Counted from the stretch's first letter, positions 28,734-38,496 are shown. The stretch is DNA of 64,000 nucleotides from Pseudobutyrivibrio sp. UBA3626 (GCA_002373675.1 DFLF01000001.1:1-64000), one strand, 5' to 3'. Program-made: numbers and translations. Notes: a model not told the origin generated them from the letters alone.

Positions 28734-31700
28734 TTACTTATTAGAATCTTTATTCTCTTCACTAGCTTCTTGCTTCTTGAAGATACCCTTATTGTTCTTC
28801 TTGTCATATACAGTCTTACCTGTTACAGCTGCTGCAATTACTAGAAGTATCCACCAGAAATTCTTAATTTGGTTCTCACCTTCTGCAAGTGGAGTCTCAT
28901 CATCACCAATAGTAACAAGTTCATCTCCTCCTGCAAGTGGTGTAGTCTCATCTGGAATAGCAACTGTTGGTGTTGCTGGAGTAGCTGCCGCAGGTGCTGC
29001 TGGAGCTGCCGGTGCTACTGCTGCTCCATCTACTGCAGGTGCCGCTGCTGCCATAGTCTGATCAGCGAAGGCTACTGGTGTAGGAGCCACACCGTCTGCT
29101 GTTGCAAATGTTGTATCAATAACAGGAGCTACTGTAGAAGCTGTTTCGCTCGTTGCTGCTGCAGTTGATGCCTCTGTTGATGCTAATGTAGAAGCTGACA
29201 AGCTTGCTTCTGTGCTTGCAAGTGTTGAAGCAGTTGTACTCGCCTCAGTACTTGCTTCTGTACTAGCCTCTGTTGATGCTAATGTAGAAGCCTCTGTACT
29301 TGCTGATGCTGAAGTAGAAGCACTAGCAATACTTGATTCATCATCAGATGATAATCCGCTGTCTGAAGCTTGTGTTGAAGCCTCCGTACTTGCCTCTGTT
29401 GAAGCCTGTGTTGATGCCTCTGTGCTAGCTTCTGTTGAAGCTTGTGTTGAAGCCTCCGTACTTGCCTCTGTTGAAGCTTGTGTTGATGCCTCTGTGCTTG
29501 CCTCTAATGAAGCTTGTGTTGAAGCCTCTGTGCTTGCTTCTGTTGAAGCCTGTGTAGATGCCTCCGTGCTAGCCTCTGTTGAAGCTTGTGTTGATGCTTC
29601 CGTTGAGGCTGCTGTAGATGCCTCTGTGCTGGCTTCTGTTGAAGCTACTGTAGATGCTTCTGTACTTGCTTCGGTTGAAGCCTGTGTTGATGCCTCTGTG
29701 CTAGCTTCTGTTGAAGCTGCTGTAGATGCTTCTGTGCTGGCTTCTGTTGAAGCTACTGTAGATGCCTCTGTACTAGCCTCTGTTGAAGCTTGTGTTGAAG
29801 CCTCTGTACTTGCTTCTGTTGAAGATACTGTAGATGCCTCTGTACTAGCCTCTGTTGAAGCTTGTGTTGATGCCTCTGTACTTGCTTCTGTACTAGCTAT
29901 AGTTGAAGCTTCTGTACTAGCCTCCGTACTAGCCTCTGTTGAAGCTTGTGTAGAAGACTCTGTACTAGCTTCTGTTGAAGCCTGTGTTGATGCTTCTGTT
30001 GAAGCTTCTGTGCTTGCTTCTGTTGAAGCTTGTGTTGAAGCCTCTGTGCTGGCTTCTGTACTTGCTATAGTTGACGCTTCTGTACTAGCTTCTGTCGAAG
30101 CCTGTGTTGATGCCTCTGTACTTGCTTCTGTTGAAGCCTGTGTTGAAGCCTCTGTGCTGGCTTCTGTACTTGCTATAGTTGACGCTTCTGTTGAAGCTGC
30201 TGTAGATGCTTCAGTGCTAGCCTCTGCCGAAGCTTGTGTAGATGCTTCTGTACTAGCCTCTGTTGAAGCCTCTGTGCTTGCCTCTGTTGAAGCTACTGTA
30301 GATGCCTCCGTACTTGCTTCGGTTGAAGCTACAGTAGATGCCTCTGTGCTTGCCTCTAGTGAAGCCTGTGTTGAAGCCTCTGTGCTGGCTTCTGTTGAAG
30401 CCTCTGTGCTTGCTTCTGTACTAGCTATAGTTGAAGCTTCTGTTGAAGCTGCTGTAGATGCTTCCGTGCTTGCCTCTGTCGAAGCTTGTGTAGATGCCTC
30501 TGTACTAGCTTCTAATGAAGCCTGTGTTGATGCCTCTGTACTTGCTTCTAATGAAGCTTGTGTTGATGCCTCTGTACTAGCCTCTGTTGAAGCCTGTGTT
30601 GATGCCTCTGTACTTGCCTCTAATGAAGCTTGTGTTGATGCCTCTGTGCTTGCTTCTGTACTAGCCTCTGTTGAAGCCTCAGTGCTTGCCTCTAGTGAAG
30701 CTTGTGTTGAAGCCTCTGTACTAGCTTCTAATGAAGCTTGTGTTGATGCCTCTGTTGAAGCTACTGTAGATGCTTCTGTACTTGCCTCTAATGATGCTTG
30801 TGTTGATGCCTCTGTGCTTGCCTCTAGTGAAGCTTGTGTTGATGCCTCTGTACTTGCTTCTGTACTAGCTTCTGTTGAAGCTGCTGTAGATGCTTCTGTT
30901 GAAGCCTGTGTTGATGCCTCTGTACTTGCCTCTAATGATGCTTGTGTTGATGCCTCTGTGCTTGCCTCTAATGAAGCTTGTGTTGACGCCTCTGTACTAG
31001 CCTCTGTTGAAGCTACAGTAGATGCTTCTGTACTTGCCTCTGTTGATGCCTGTGTTGAAGCCTCTGTGCTTGCTTCCGTTGAAGCCTGTGTTGATGCTTC
31101 TGTACTTGCTTCAGTTGAAGCTTGTGTTGAAGCCTCTGTACTAGCTATAGTTGAAGCTTGTGTTGATGCCTGTGTTGAAGCCTCTGTGCTAGCTTCTGTT
31201 GAAGCTACTGTTGATGCTTCTGTACTTGCTTCTGTACTTGCCTCTGTGCTTGCTTCCGTTGAAGCCTGTGTTGATGCTTCTGTACTTGCCTCTGTTGAAG
31301 CTACTGTAGAAGCCTCTGTGCTTGCCTCTGTTGAAGCTGCTGTAGATGCTTCCGTGCTAGCCTCTGTCGAAGCCTGTGTTGATGCCTCCGTACTTGCTTC
31401 TGTTGAAGCTTGTGTTGAAGCCTCTGTACTTGCTATAGTTGACGCTTCTGTACTTGCCTCTGTTGAAGCCTGTGTTGATGCTTCTGTACTTGCCTCTGTT
31501 GAAGCCTGTGTTGATGCCTCTGTTGAAGCTTGTGTTGAAGCCTCTGTGCTTGCTTCTGTTGAAGCTTGTGTAGATGCTTCTGTGCTTGCTTCTGTACTAG
31601 CTATAGTTGACGCTTCTGTTGAAGCTGCTGTTGATGCCTCTGTTGAAGCTTGTGTTGAAGCCTCAGTGCTTGCCTCTAATGAAGCTTGTGTTGATGCTTC

Positions 31701-34700
31701 CGTGCTAGCTTCTGTTGAAGCTTGAGTTGATGCCTCTGTACTTGCCTCTGTTGAAGCTTGTGTTGATGCCTCTGTGCTTGCTTCTGTACTTGCTATAGTT
31801 GAAGCTTCTGTACTTGCCTCTGTTGAAGCTACTGTAGATGCTTCTGTGCTTGCCTCTGTTGAAGCCTCTGTGCTTGCTTCTGTTGAAGCTACTGTAGATG
31901 CCTCCGTGCTAGCCTCTGTTGAAGCTACTGTAGATGCTTCTGTACTAGCTTCTGTTGAAGCCTCTGTGCTTGCTTCGGTTGAAGCTACTGTAGATGCCTC
32001 TGTACTTGCCTCTGTTGAAGCTTGTGTTGATGCCTCCGTACTTGCCTCTAATGAAGCTTGTGTTGACGCCTCTGTGCTTGCTTCTGTACTTGCTTCTAAT
32101 GAAGCTTGTGTTGATGCTTCCGTGCTAGCCTCTGTCGAAGCCTGTGTTGATGCCTCTGTACTTGCTTCTGTTGAAGCTTGTGTTGATGCTTCCGTGCTTG
32201 CCTCTGTACTAGCTTCTGTTGATGCTTGTGTTGACGCCTCTGTGCTTGCTTCTGTACTAGCTATAGTTGACGCTTCCGTTGAAGCTGCTGTAGATGCCTC
32301 TGTACTTGCTTGAGTTGAAGACTCTGTGCTTGCCTCCAATGAAGCTTGTGTTGATGCTTCTGTACTAGCTTCAGTTGAAGCTTGTGTTGATGCCTCTGTA
32401 CTTGCCTCTGTTGAAGCTACTGTTGAAGCCTCTGTGCTAGCTTCTGTACTAGCTATAGTTGACGCTTCTGTTGAAGCCTCTGTACTTGCTTCTGTACTAG
32501 CTTCTGTTGATGCTTGTGTTGATGCCTCTGTACTTGCCTCTGTTGAAGCTGATGTAGATGCTTCCGTGCTAGCTTGTGTTGAAGCCTCTGTGCTTGCCTC
32601 TAATGAAGCTTGTGTTGATGCTTCCGTGCTAGCCTCTGTGCTTGCCTCTGTTGAAGCTACTGTAGATGCTTCCGTGCTTGCCTCTGTTGAAGCTGCTGTA
32701 GATGCTTCCGTACTTGCTTCTGTTGAAGCTACTGTTGATGCTTCTGTACTTGCCTCTAATGAAGCTTGTGTAGATGCTTCCGTGCTTGCTTCTGTTGATG
32801 CTACTGTAGATGCCTCTGTGCTTGCTTCTGTTGAAGCTACTGTAGATGCCTCCGTACTTGCCTCTAATGAAGCTTGTGTTGATGCTTCTGTACTAGCCTC
32901 TGTCGAAGCCTGTGTTGAAGCCTCTGTACTTGCCTCTAGTGAAGCTTGTGTTGATGCTTCCGTGCTAGCCTCTGTTGAAGCCTGTGTTGATGCCTCTGTA
33001 CTTGCCTCTAATGAAGCTTGTGTTGAAGCCTCAGTGCTTGCCTCTAGTGAAGCTTGTGTTGAAGCCTCTGTACTTGCTTCTAATGAAGCCTGTGTTGATG
33101 CCTCTGTACTAGCTTCTGTTGAAGCTACTGTAGATGCCTCTGTACTTGCTTCTAATGAAGCCTGTGTTGATGCTTCTGTAGATGCTTGTGTTGATGCCTC
33201 TGTACTTGCTTCAGTTGAAGCTTGTGTTGATGCTTCTGTACTTGCTATAGTTGACGCTTCCGTTGAAGCTGCTGTAGATGCTTCTGTACTTGCCTCTGTT
33301 GAAGCTGCTGTAGATGCTTCCGTGCTAGCCTCTGTTGATGCTACTGTAGATGCTTCTGTACTAGCCTCTGTTGAAGCTACTGTGCTAGCTTCTGTTGAAG
33401 CCTGTGTTGATGCCTCTGTACTTGCTATAGTTGAAGCTTCTGTACTTGTTTCTTCTGATAATGAAGCTGCTGTACTTGCTGCTGTGCTTGCCTCTTCTGA
33501 TAATGAAGCTGCTTCACTTGCTGCTGTACTTGCTTCCTCCGATAATGAAGCTACTGTTGATGCTTCTGTACTTTCTGTCGCAGATGTTGAAGCTGCCTCA
33601 CTTGCTGCTTCACTTGCTGCTTCTGATAACGAATTTATTGTACTTTCATTAGCAGACTCAGATATCGCTGTTGATACTTCTTCTGATAATGAAGTTGCTG
33701 TACTTGCTGCTGTACTTGCCTCTGCTGATAATGAAGCTAATGTACTTGCCTCTGTTGATACTTCCTCTGATAATGAGGCTGCTGTACTTGCTGCTGTTGA
33801 AGTCTCTTCTGATAATGAAGCTGCTTCGCTTGCTGCTGTACTTGCCTCTTCTGATAATGATGTTGATGTGCTTTCAACACCAGTTGCCTCTTCGCTTGCT
33901 ACTAATGATGTAGAAGCTGAATCGCTTGCTACTGTGCTTGCTTCTGTTGAAGCTGTAGCTGATTCACTTGCTACTGTGCTTGCTGATGCAGAAACTGATG
34001 CAGAATCACTTGCTACTGCACTTGCTGATGCTGAAGCTGATGCAGAATCACTTGCTACTGTGCTTGCCTCTGTTGATGTAGCTGCTGATGCACTATCACT
34101 TGCTGAAGTTGATCCAGATAGTGAAGCAGACATACTAGCATATGCAGATGCGCTTGTTGATTGTGAAGAAGAAGCTGATGTAGATGCTGACGTAGAACTT
34201 GCTGCGCTAGCAGATCTCGAATCACTAATAGATTCACTTTGACTTGCCAATTCACTTGTTCCTGTCTTATAGGAATCATCAACAGCCTTGAATTCAGCAT
34301 TAGCAATTCTATCATATCTAACGCCGGAGCCAACTACAATTCCTCCTGTGTAACCCCATTTTCCAAAAATCCACCAGTTATTTTGTGGCGCAAAAAATGT
34401 AATATTGTTACCACGTTTTTCTTCATCCCAATATGCTCCATCAAGGTACGCTCTCTCACCATCAAGTAAGATCTGAACATGATCATCATTTGCGGTTTTT
34501 CCTACATATTGTATTGGCTTACCATTGTATAATACTTCATAATAAGAATTCCCATACTCATATACAAGGTTACCATTAATAAATACTTTATTACCAGAAT
34601 TAACATTATAATCAACGAATGTAGCGCCCTTGATTATACCATCTTCTGTATAATAACCAGACATATCAACATAAATTGAACCGTCCTCATCTTCTGTAAC

Positions 34701-35237
34701 TACTTCTCCATCTACTACAAAGGAATTAACAGAATAATTATTCTCACTCGAATTATCTACAACATCATGATCGTAGTAAATTGTATATGTATCACTTGTT
34801 TTATTATATACAAGAATATTACCCTTATCTGTCTGATAAGCCTTCTCATCTTCGCCGAGATTACTTAGAACACCCATCATTGTCTCAGCATCTTCTTGTC
34901 CAAATGTCTCAGCTGTACTATCAAATACTGCTTGGGACTGACTCTCTAATTCACTAAGAGATTGAGACATACTTGCATCAGCTTGTGATGCAATATCGCT
35001 TGCCATCTCAGACTCAGATTCTACAGTAGATGCAGAATCACTTACATATTCACTAGCAGACTCTGATGCAGATTCCAGATACTCAACATCTATTTGAGAT
35101 TCAGAACCCATCTCAGATTCTTCTAATTCTGCTGCAAATACCACATCTGCCTCAGGAATAGCGCTTGCACCTCCGGCAACAATACCTGCTGCAGCAACTC
35201 CTTTTAACATACCCTTCATCTTGTTCTTCTTCTTCAT
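28734..35237 (-). CDS. Giant serine-rich repeat adhesin, substrate of the accessory Sec system
   Basis: The ATG at 35237 follows AAAAGGGG, giving 2167 residues. Order: a short Gly/Ala-rich signal peptide (1-36, cleavage likely after VFA) without the KxYKxGKxW motif; a short Ser-rich segment (about 40-115); a non-repetitive, Tyr/Gly-rich presumed binding region (about 120-335) with N-X-S/T sequons at 145, 162, 167 and 278; a ~1690-residue repeat domain of xAST tetrads; then an Ala/Pro linker with DETTPLAGG and DDETPLAEG; one membrane segment (FWWILLVIAAAVTG) and a Lys-rich tail. No LPXTG is present, so anchoring may be by the membrane segment. Ser/Thr in the repeats are the expected GtfA/B targets. 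It has its own promoter and terminator. Confidence 0.93.
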   Translation of the reverse strand: MKKKNKMKGMLKGVAAAGIVAGGASAIPEADVVFAAELEESEMGSESQIDVEYLESASESASEYVSDSASTVESESEMASDIASQADASMSQSLSELESQSQAVFDSTAETFGQEDAETMMGVLSNLGEDEKAYQTDKGNILVYNKTSDTYTIYYDHDVVDNSSENNYSVNSFVVDGEVVTEDEDGSIYVDMSGYYTEDGIIKGATFVDYNVNSGNKVFINGNLVYEYGNSYYEVLYNGKPIQYVGKTANDDHVQILLDGERAYLDGAYWDEEKRGNNITFFAPQNNWWIFGKWGYTGGIVVGSGVRYDRIANAEFKAVDDSYKTGTSELASQSESISDSRSASAASSTSASTSASSSQSTSASAYASMSASLSGSTSASDSASAATSTEASTVASDSASASASASAVASDSASVSASASTVASESATASTEASTVASDSASTSLVASEEATGVESTSTSLSEEASTAASEAASLSEETSTAASTAASLSEEVSTEASTLASLSAEASTAASTATSLSEEVSTAISESANESTINSLSEAASEAASEAASTSATESTEASTVASLSEEASTAASEAASLSEEASTAASTAASLSEETSTEASTIASTEASTQASTEASTVASTEASTEASTVASTEASTEASTAASTEASTEASTAASTEASTIASTEASTQASTEASTEASTQASTEASTQASLEASTEASTVASTEASTEASTQASLEASTEASTQASLEASTEASTQASLEASTEASTQASTEASTEASTQASLEASTEASTQASTEASTEASTQASLEASTEASTVASTEASTEASTVASTEASTEASTQASLEASTEASTVASTEASTEASTAASTEASTEASTVASTEASTEASTEASTQASLEASTEASTQASTEASTSASTEASTEASTQASTEASTEASTEASTEASTIASTEASTEASTVASTEASTEASTQASTEASTEASTQASLEASTESSTQASTEASTAASTEASTIASTEASTEASTQASTEASTEASTEASTQASTEASTEASTQASTEASTEASTQASLEASTEASTEASTQASLEASTEASTQASTEASTEASTVASTEASTEASTEASTEASTVASTEASTEASTVASTEASTEASTEASTEASTVASTEASTEASTIASTEASTEASTQASTEASTEASTQASTEASTEASTQASLEASTEASTQASTEASTAASTEASTIASTEASTEASTQASTEASTEASTQASTEASTQASTEASTEASTQASTEASTEASTIASTEASTQASTEASTEASTQASTEASTEASTAASTEASTEASTVASTEASTEASTQASTEASTEASTEASTEASTVASTEASTEASTQASTQASTIASTEASTQASTEASTEASTQASTEASTEASTQASTEASTEASTVASTEASTEASTQASLEASTEASTQASLEASTEASTQASTEASTAASTEASTEASTEASTQASLEASTEASTQASLEASTEASTVASTEASTQASLEASTEASTQASLEASTEASTEASTEASTEASTQASLEASTEASTQASTEASTEASTQASLEASTEASTQASLEASTEASTQASTEASTEASTAASTEASTIASTEASTEASTEASTEASTQASLEASTEASTVASTEASTEASTVASTEASTEASTEASTEASTQASAEASTEASTAASTEASTIASTEASTEASTQASTEASTEASTQASTEASTEASTIASTEASTEASTQASTEASTEASTEASTQASTEASTESSTQASTEASTEASTEASTIASTEASTEASTQASTEASTEASTVSSTEASTEASTQASTEASTEASTVASTEASTEASTAASTEASTEASTQASTEASTEASTVASTEASTEASTAASTEASTQASTEASTEASTQASTEASTEASTQASLEASTEASTQASTEASTEASTQASTEASTEASTQASTEASTEASTQASDSGLSSDDESSIASASTSASASTEASTLASTEASTEASTEASTTASTLASTEASLSASTLASTEASTAAATSETASTVAPVIDTTFATADGVAPTPVAFADQTMAAAAPAVDGAAVAPAAPAAPAAATPATPTVAIPDETTPLAGGDELVTIGDDETPLAEGENQIKNFWWILLVIAAAVTGKTVYDKKNNKGIFKKQEASEENKDSNK
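29150..34230 (-). repeat. About 5.1 kb of 12-bp tandem repeats coding xAST
   Basis: The repeat unit is four residues, AST plus one of E, Q, V, I, A or L, arranged in larger patterns such as QASLEAST and EASTVAST. The first ~170 residues (toward the N-terminus) and the last ~50 are more varied. Third codon positions vary between units (AGT is avoided for most of the run; TCA, GCA and ACA/ACT are common), so the units are old enough to have drifted although the protein pattern is kept. Such arrays expand and contract easily, and assembly length may be unreliable. Confidence 0.95.
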
Positions 35238-35280
35238 TATATTTACCCCTTTTCTTAAAATATAACTTTCTATGGTTTGT

Positions 35281-35289
35281 ATTATAACA
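35281..35289 (-). promoter_or_regulatory. Extended -10 promoter of the adhesin gene
   Basis: The minus strand carries TGTTATAAT, an extended -10 (TGnTATAAT), 44 bp before the ATG. No good -35 is found 16-18 bp upstream, as is usual for extended -10 promoters. Confidence 0.6.
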
Positions 35290-35611
35290 CGATATCTAAT
35301 CAAAATGTGCCTTTAACCCTTGATAAATCGTGCTTTATGGACATTTCGTAACAATTTACAATGAAAAAACACATAGCAAAGACTTAATAAGGCAAAAGAC
35401 ACAAAGTTTTTTCACGACACTAGGTAAATAACAGACTTATACAAGTAAATGTCTTTTATATTCAGCATTATATTATATCTTGTTTTAATTTTTATATACT
35501 TTTTATACTCGCATTATTTCTAACGTCCGTTATATCACATAAGCGTATTAAATCAATCAATGTCCATTGTACATTCTTTCCCCTAACTATCCCTATACTA
35601 CTTCACACACA
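35290..35611. other. A+T-rich intergenic region upstream of the adhesin promoter
   Basis: About 320 bp with no gene. It is rich in T and A tracts (for example TTTTTTC at 35409-35415 on the plus strand), which may act as an UP-element-like or bent region. No inverted repeat long enough to name as an operator was found. Confidence 0.4.
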
Positions 35612-35639
35612 AAAACCCCAGCCATAGGGCCAGGGTTTT
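35612..35639 (-). terminator. Terminator after the VanX-like gene
   Basis: AAAACCC, GCC/GGC and GGGTTTT pair around a CTAT loop with two G-T wobbles, followed by a T run on the minus strand. It closes the long minus-strand run and insulates the adhesin promoter. Confidence 0.85.
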
Positions 35640-35663
35640 CACTATCACAAGTTTTATTATAAT

Positions 35664-36416
35664 CTACTTAGTCTTTACACTGCTACTGTTAACCGGGAAT
35701 GTAAAGTATGTTTCAGGATATGGTTCATTCTCCAGTGTGAAATGCCACCATTCTTCTGCTAATGGCTTAAACCCGTGAGAAAGCATTGCCTCTCTAAGAA
35801 TCATTCTATTATTGTATTGTTCATCAGTGATTCCTCTAAAGTCTGGATGGCTCAGTTCACCAAAGTAATCAAATGTTCCACCCATATCTAATTCTTTCTC
35901 AGTATTCATATCAAATAAAGTAAGATCTACTGTACTTCCTCTACTATGACCAGAATGTTCTGCTATGTAACCCTGTGGGAACAGTACATCTTTCTGTAAC
36001 TCAGGATAGAAATATTGCTTCATCCTTACATCATTAGGATTCTTAGACCAATTAACGAAATTAGTTACAGCTTTCTGCGGTCTGTAAGCATCGTATATCT
36101 TAAGCCTATATCCTTTGGATATTACATAGTCACTTACTTCCTTAAGCTTTGCAGCTGCTTCTTTCGTAAGAAGAGCTACAGGCTGTTCGTAACCATCTAT
36201 CCTATCTCCCACAAAATTATAAGTTGAATAATATCTTATCTCCAGGATTACATCTGGTACCGCTTCGCTTACAAGCACAAAGTCCGATGAATCATCAGAT
36301 AACTTCACCCCGTCCTCAGTAACTGTTGTGGATTGACCACATCCCACAAGACATCCAATAGCAAGAATAGCTATTGTAAGAAATGCAAATGATTTCAAAT
36401 GCTTTCTTTTTCTCAT
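35664..36416 (-). CDS. VanX-like D-Ala-D-Ala dipeptidase lipoprotein (M15D)
   Basis: The 250-residue protein has a signal peptide ending in a lipobox LVGC (Cys at 26), so it should be lipid-anchored outside the membrane. The zinc dipeptidase motifs are present: SGHSRGSTVDL (SxHxxGxxxD) near residue 155 and EEWWHF near 225. The VanX family cleaves D-Ala-D-Ala; extracellular members trim free dipeptide or cell-wall fragments. No vanH/vanA genes are near, so this is not a glycopeptide-resistance cluster. It follows the hybrid kinase gene by 32 bp and could be co-transcribed, ending at a clear terminator. Confidence 0.88.
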   Translation of the reverse strand: MRKRKHLKSFAFLTIAILAIGCLVGCGQSTTVTEDGVKLSDDSSDFVLVSEAVPDVILEIRYYSTYNFVGDRIDGYEQPVALLTKEAAAKLKEVSDYVISKGYRLKIYDAYRPQKAVTNFVNWSKNPNDVRMKQYFYPELQKDVLFPQGYIAEHSGHSRGSTVDLTLFDMNTEKELDMGGTFDYFGELSHPDFRGITDEQYNNRMILREAMLSHGFKPLAEEWWHFTLENEPYPETYFTFPVNSSSVKTK

Positions 36417-36448
36417 CTAAAGTTCCCCTTTCAATATAATCAAACCAT

Positions 36449-38482
36449 CTATCCAAATTGTTTCTTTACAAGATTAGACTTAATCACTTCACATAGAACG
36501 TCAGCATTAATTGGCTTAGACAAATGTGCATTCATACCAGCCCTTAGAGAATTAATCTTATCTCTCTCAAAAGCATTTGCAGAAAGCGCAATTATTGGTA
36601 TTTCGCTTCCTCCACGAATCTTATTACGTATAATTCTTGTCGCCTCATATCCATCCATAACAGGCATCTGGATATCCATAAGAATCAAATCGTATGTATC
36701 CACACCTTTGCGCTTCAGTCTCTTAACAGCAACAGCTCCGTTTTCTGCCGCATCTACAGTCATGCCTGACTCATTAAGAATCTCCGTTGTAATTTCACTG
36801 TTAAGCTCATTATCTTCTACAACCAGTACCCTCTTTCCTTCCAGAGAAACTTCTGATGAAGAAGACATCATTTCTCCGTTCTCATCTGTATCGCTTACAA
36901 TTCTAAAAGGTAGTGTAATAATAAATGTTGAACCCTTCCCAACTTCACTTTCTACTTCTATTTCACCTTGCAGACTATCTACAAGTCTCTTAGTAATTGC
37001 AAGACCAAGACCAAGACCTTCGCTTTTATTAGACACAGTCCTCTCCCTGGTAAAGTCCTCAAACATATGCTTCTTGTATTCTTCACTAATACCCACTCCA
37101 TTATCTTTGATAATGAAACGATACTTGTATCTATCCGCGTATTTTTGTTTTGTCTGCTCTATTGTAAATGTTACTTTTCCTCCTTCAGGAGTATATTTTA
37201 CCGCATTCGTAAGCACATTTACCATAATCTGATTAACATGAGAAATATCTGCCATTACTACTGGGGCATCAATATCGAATTTCGTAATATAACTAATATT
37301 CTTCGACGTCGCAAGATACTTTATCATGGAGTTAACGTCTTCAGATGCAGATACCAGATCAACTTTCTCTTCAACAATCTCAAGATGGCCACTTTCAATA
37401 TTACTCATATCAAGTACGTCATTAACAAGACGAAGTAAATGTTCACTTGCATTATTAATCTTATCAAGGCAGTCTCTTACTCGTTCTTTGTCATTCATGT
37501 TCTTAGAAGCGATATCGCCAAATCCCTTTATTACATTAAGTGGTGTTCTCATATCATGACTTACATTAAAGAGAAATGTTGATTTAGCATTGTTAGCTTT
37601 CTCTGCATTATGAAGAGCCTCGGATAACTGTTGCTGATATCTATTTCTATCAGTTACTTCTTTATTAATATTAGTAGACGCAATTATTATATGGTTTTTG
37701 TTCTTTGAAGGCCGTACTACTTCAACTCTGTAGAATGTTGGCTTCCCTTGTATAATAAGTCTATATTCTAATGATTTGAATTCGTCGAATCCCAGCTTGC
37801 CAAGAAGTACCTCTTTATTAGTAAGAACTAACATTTTCTCAATATCATCTTTATAGCATACTCTTTTAAGATTCTCTGCGCATTCATCAAAGAAATTATT
37901 ACCTGATGTATCAAGTGCAAGTCTTCTAAACTCTCCCGATACGTTGAATTCTATATATCTATCATTATCAAGATTAATGTAATATATAACATCGTATTTC
38001 TTACTCAGTACAGAAGCAATAGACATATATCGCACATTTTCCTTATATGCACTCTCCATCTTCGTCTGTTCCTGCTGTTGTTGTAAATGCACAATATTAG
38101 TAATGTCCTGATGAAAGCCCATGAATCTAAGACCCTCGGTAAATGTTCTGTCAACATTACCTCCACATCTTACATATATAGTTCCATACAAAGGATGATT
38201 CCAAGGATATTGCACCTCAGCATGATTTCCTAGCTTCATCTTATTAATAGTTTCATCAATAACATCTAGATGCTTCTTATCGATGTTAGAATACCACCTA
38301 TCATATACCTCCTCTGGTGTCAGTTCATCACTTTCATCGGAAGAATAACCAAGAAGCATAAGCATATTATCATCAGCATACATCCTTGGTTCTTTGCCCT
38401 CAATCAAATCAATGTACCAAAGACCCATATTCGAATCGTTAAGTATACTGTCCTTAATCTCGCAAGAATTAAAATCTTTCAT
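36449..38482 (-). CDS. Cytosolic hybrid histidine kinase with receiver
   Basis: The 677-residue protein has no membrane segment. Order: PAS-like sensor (about 15-125), a second variable PAS-like segment (about 150-280), HisKA with FNVSHDMRTPLN (phospho-His near 313), HATPase with NAVKYTP, DNGVGIS and GLGLGLAI boxes, then a receiver with the phospho-Asp in LMDIQMPVMDG. It would pass phosphate from His to its own receiver; no phosphotransfer (Hpt) protein or output regulator is adjacent. It follows a related, larger membrane kinase by 14 bp, so the pair probably acts in one pathway. The signal is unknown. Confidence 0.93.
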   Translation of the reverse strand: MKDFNSCEIKDSILNDSNMGLWYIDLIEGKEPRMYADDNMLMLLGYSSDESDELTPEEVYDRWYSNIDKKHLDVIDETINKMKLGNHAEVQYPWNHPLYGTIYVRCGGNVDRTFTEGLRFMGFHQDITNIVHLQQQQEQTKMESAYKENVRYMSIASVLSKKYDVIYYINLDNDRYIEFNVSGEFRRLALDTSGNNFFDECAENLKRVCYKDDIEKMLVLTNKEVLLGKLGFDEFKSLEYRLIIQGKPTFYRVEVVRPSKNKNHIIIASTNINKEVTDRNRYQQQLSEALHNAEKANNAKSTFLFNVSHDMRTPLNVIKGFGDIASKNMNDKERVRDCLDKINNASEHLLRLVNDVLDMSNIESGHLEIVEEKVDLVSASEDVNSMIKYLATSKNISYITKFDIDAPVVMADISHVNQIMVNVLTNAVKYTPEGGKVTFTIEQTKQKYADRYKYRFIIKDNGVGISEEYKKHMFEDFTRERTVSNKSEGLGLGLAITKRLVDSLQGEIEVESEVGKGSTFIITLPFRIVSDTDENGEMMSSSSEVSLEGKRVLVVEDNELNSEITTEILNESGMTVDAAENGAVAVKRLKRKGVDTYDLILMDIQMPVMDGYEATRIIRNKIRGGSEIPIIALSANAFERDKINSLRAGMNAHLSKPINADVLCEVIKSNLVKKQFG

Positions 38483-38496
38483 ATCTACCCCTTTTT

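Noticed and set aside
28734..28960. LPXTG sorting signal in the adhesin
   Set aside because: No LPXTG or NPXTN-like motif precedes the membrane segment; only ETPLA-G phrases are there.
29150..34230. CRISPR-like periodicity
   Set aside because: The period is 12 bp without unique spacers, it is coding, and no cas genes are nearby.
29212..34242. Very long open frames on the plus strand (837, 179 and 638 codons) opposite the adhesin repeats
   Set aside because: They arise because the 12-bp repeat has no stop in that frame on the reverse strand. They have no ribosome sites, and their residues (VLASVEACVDAS repeats) mirror the coding repeat.
35664..36416. Vancomycin-resistance vanX
   Set aside because: It carries a lipoprotein signal, and no vanH, vanA/B or vanR/S genes are near. 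It is an ordinary extracellular M15D peptidase.
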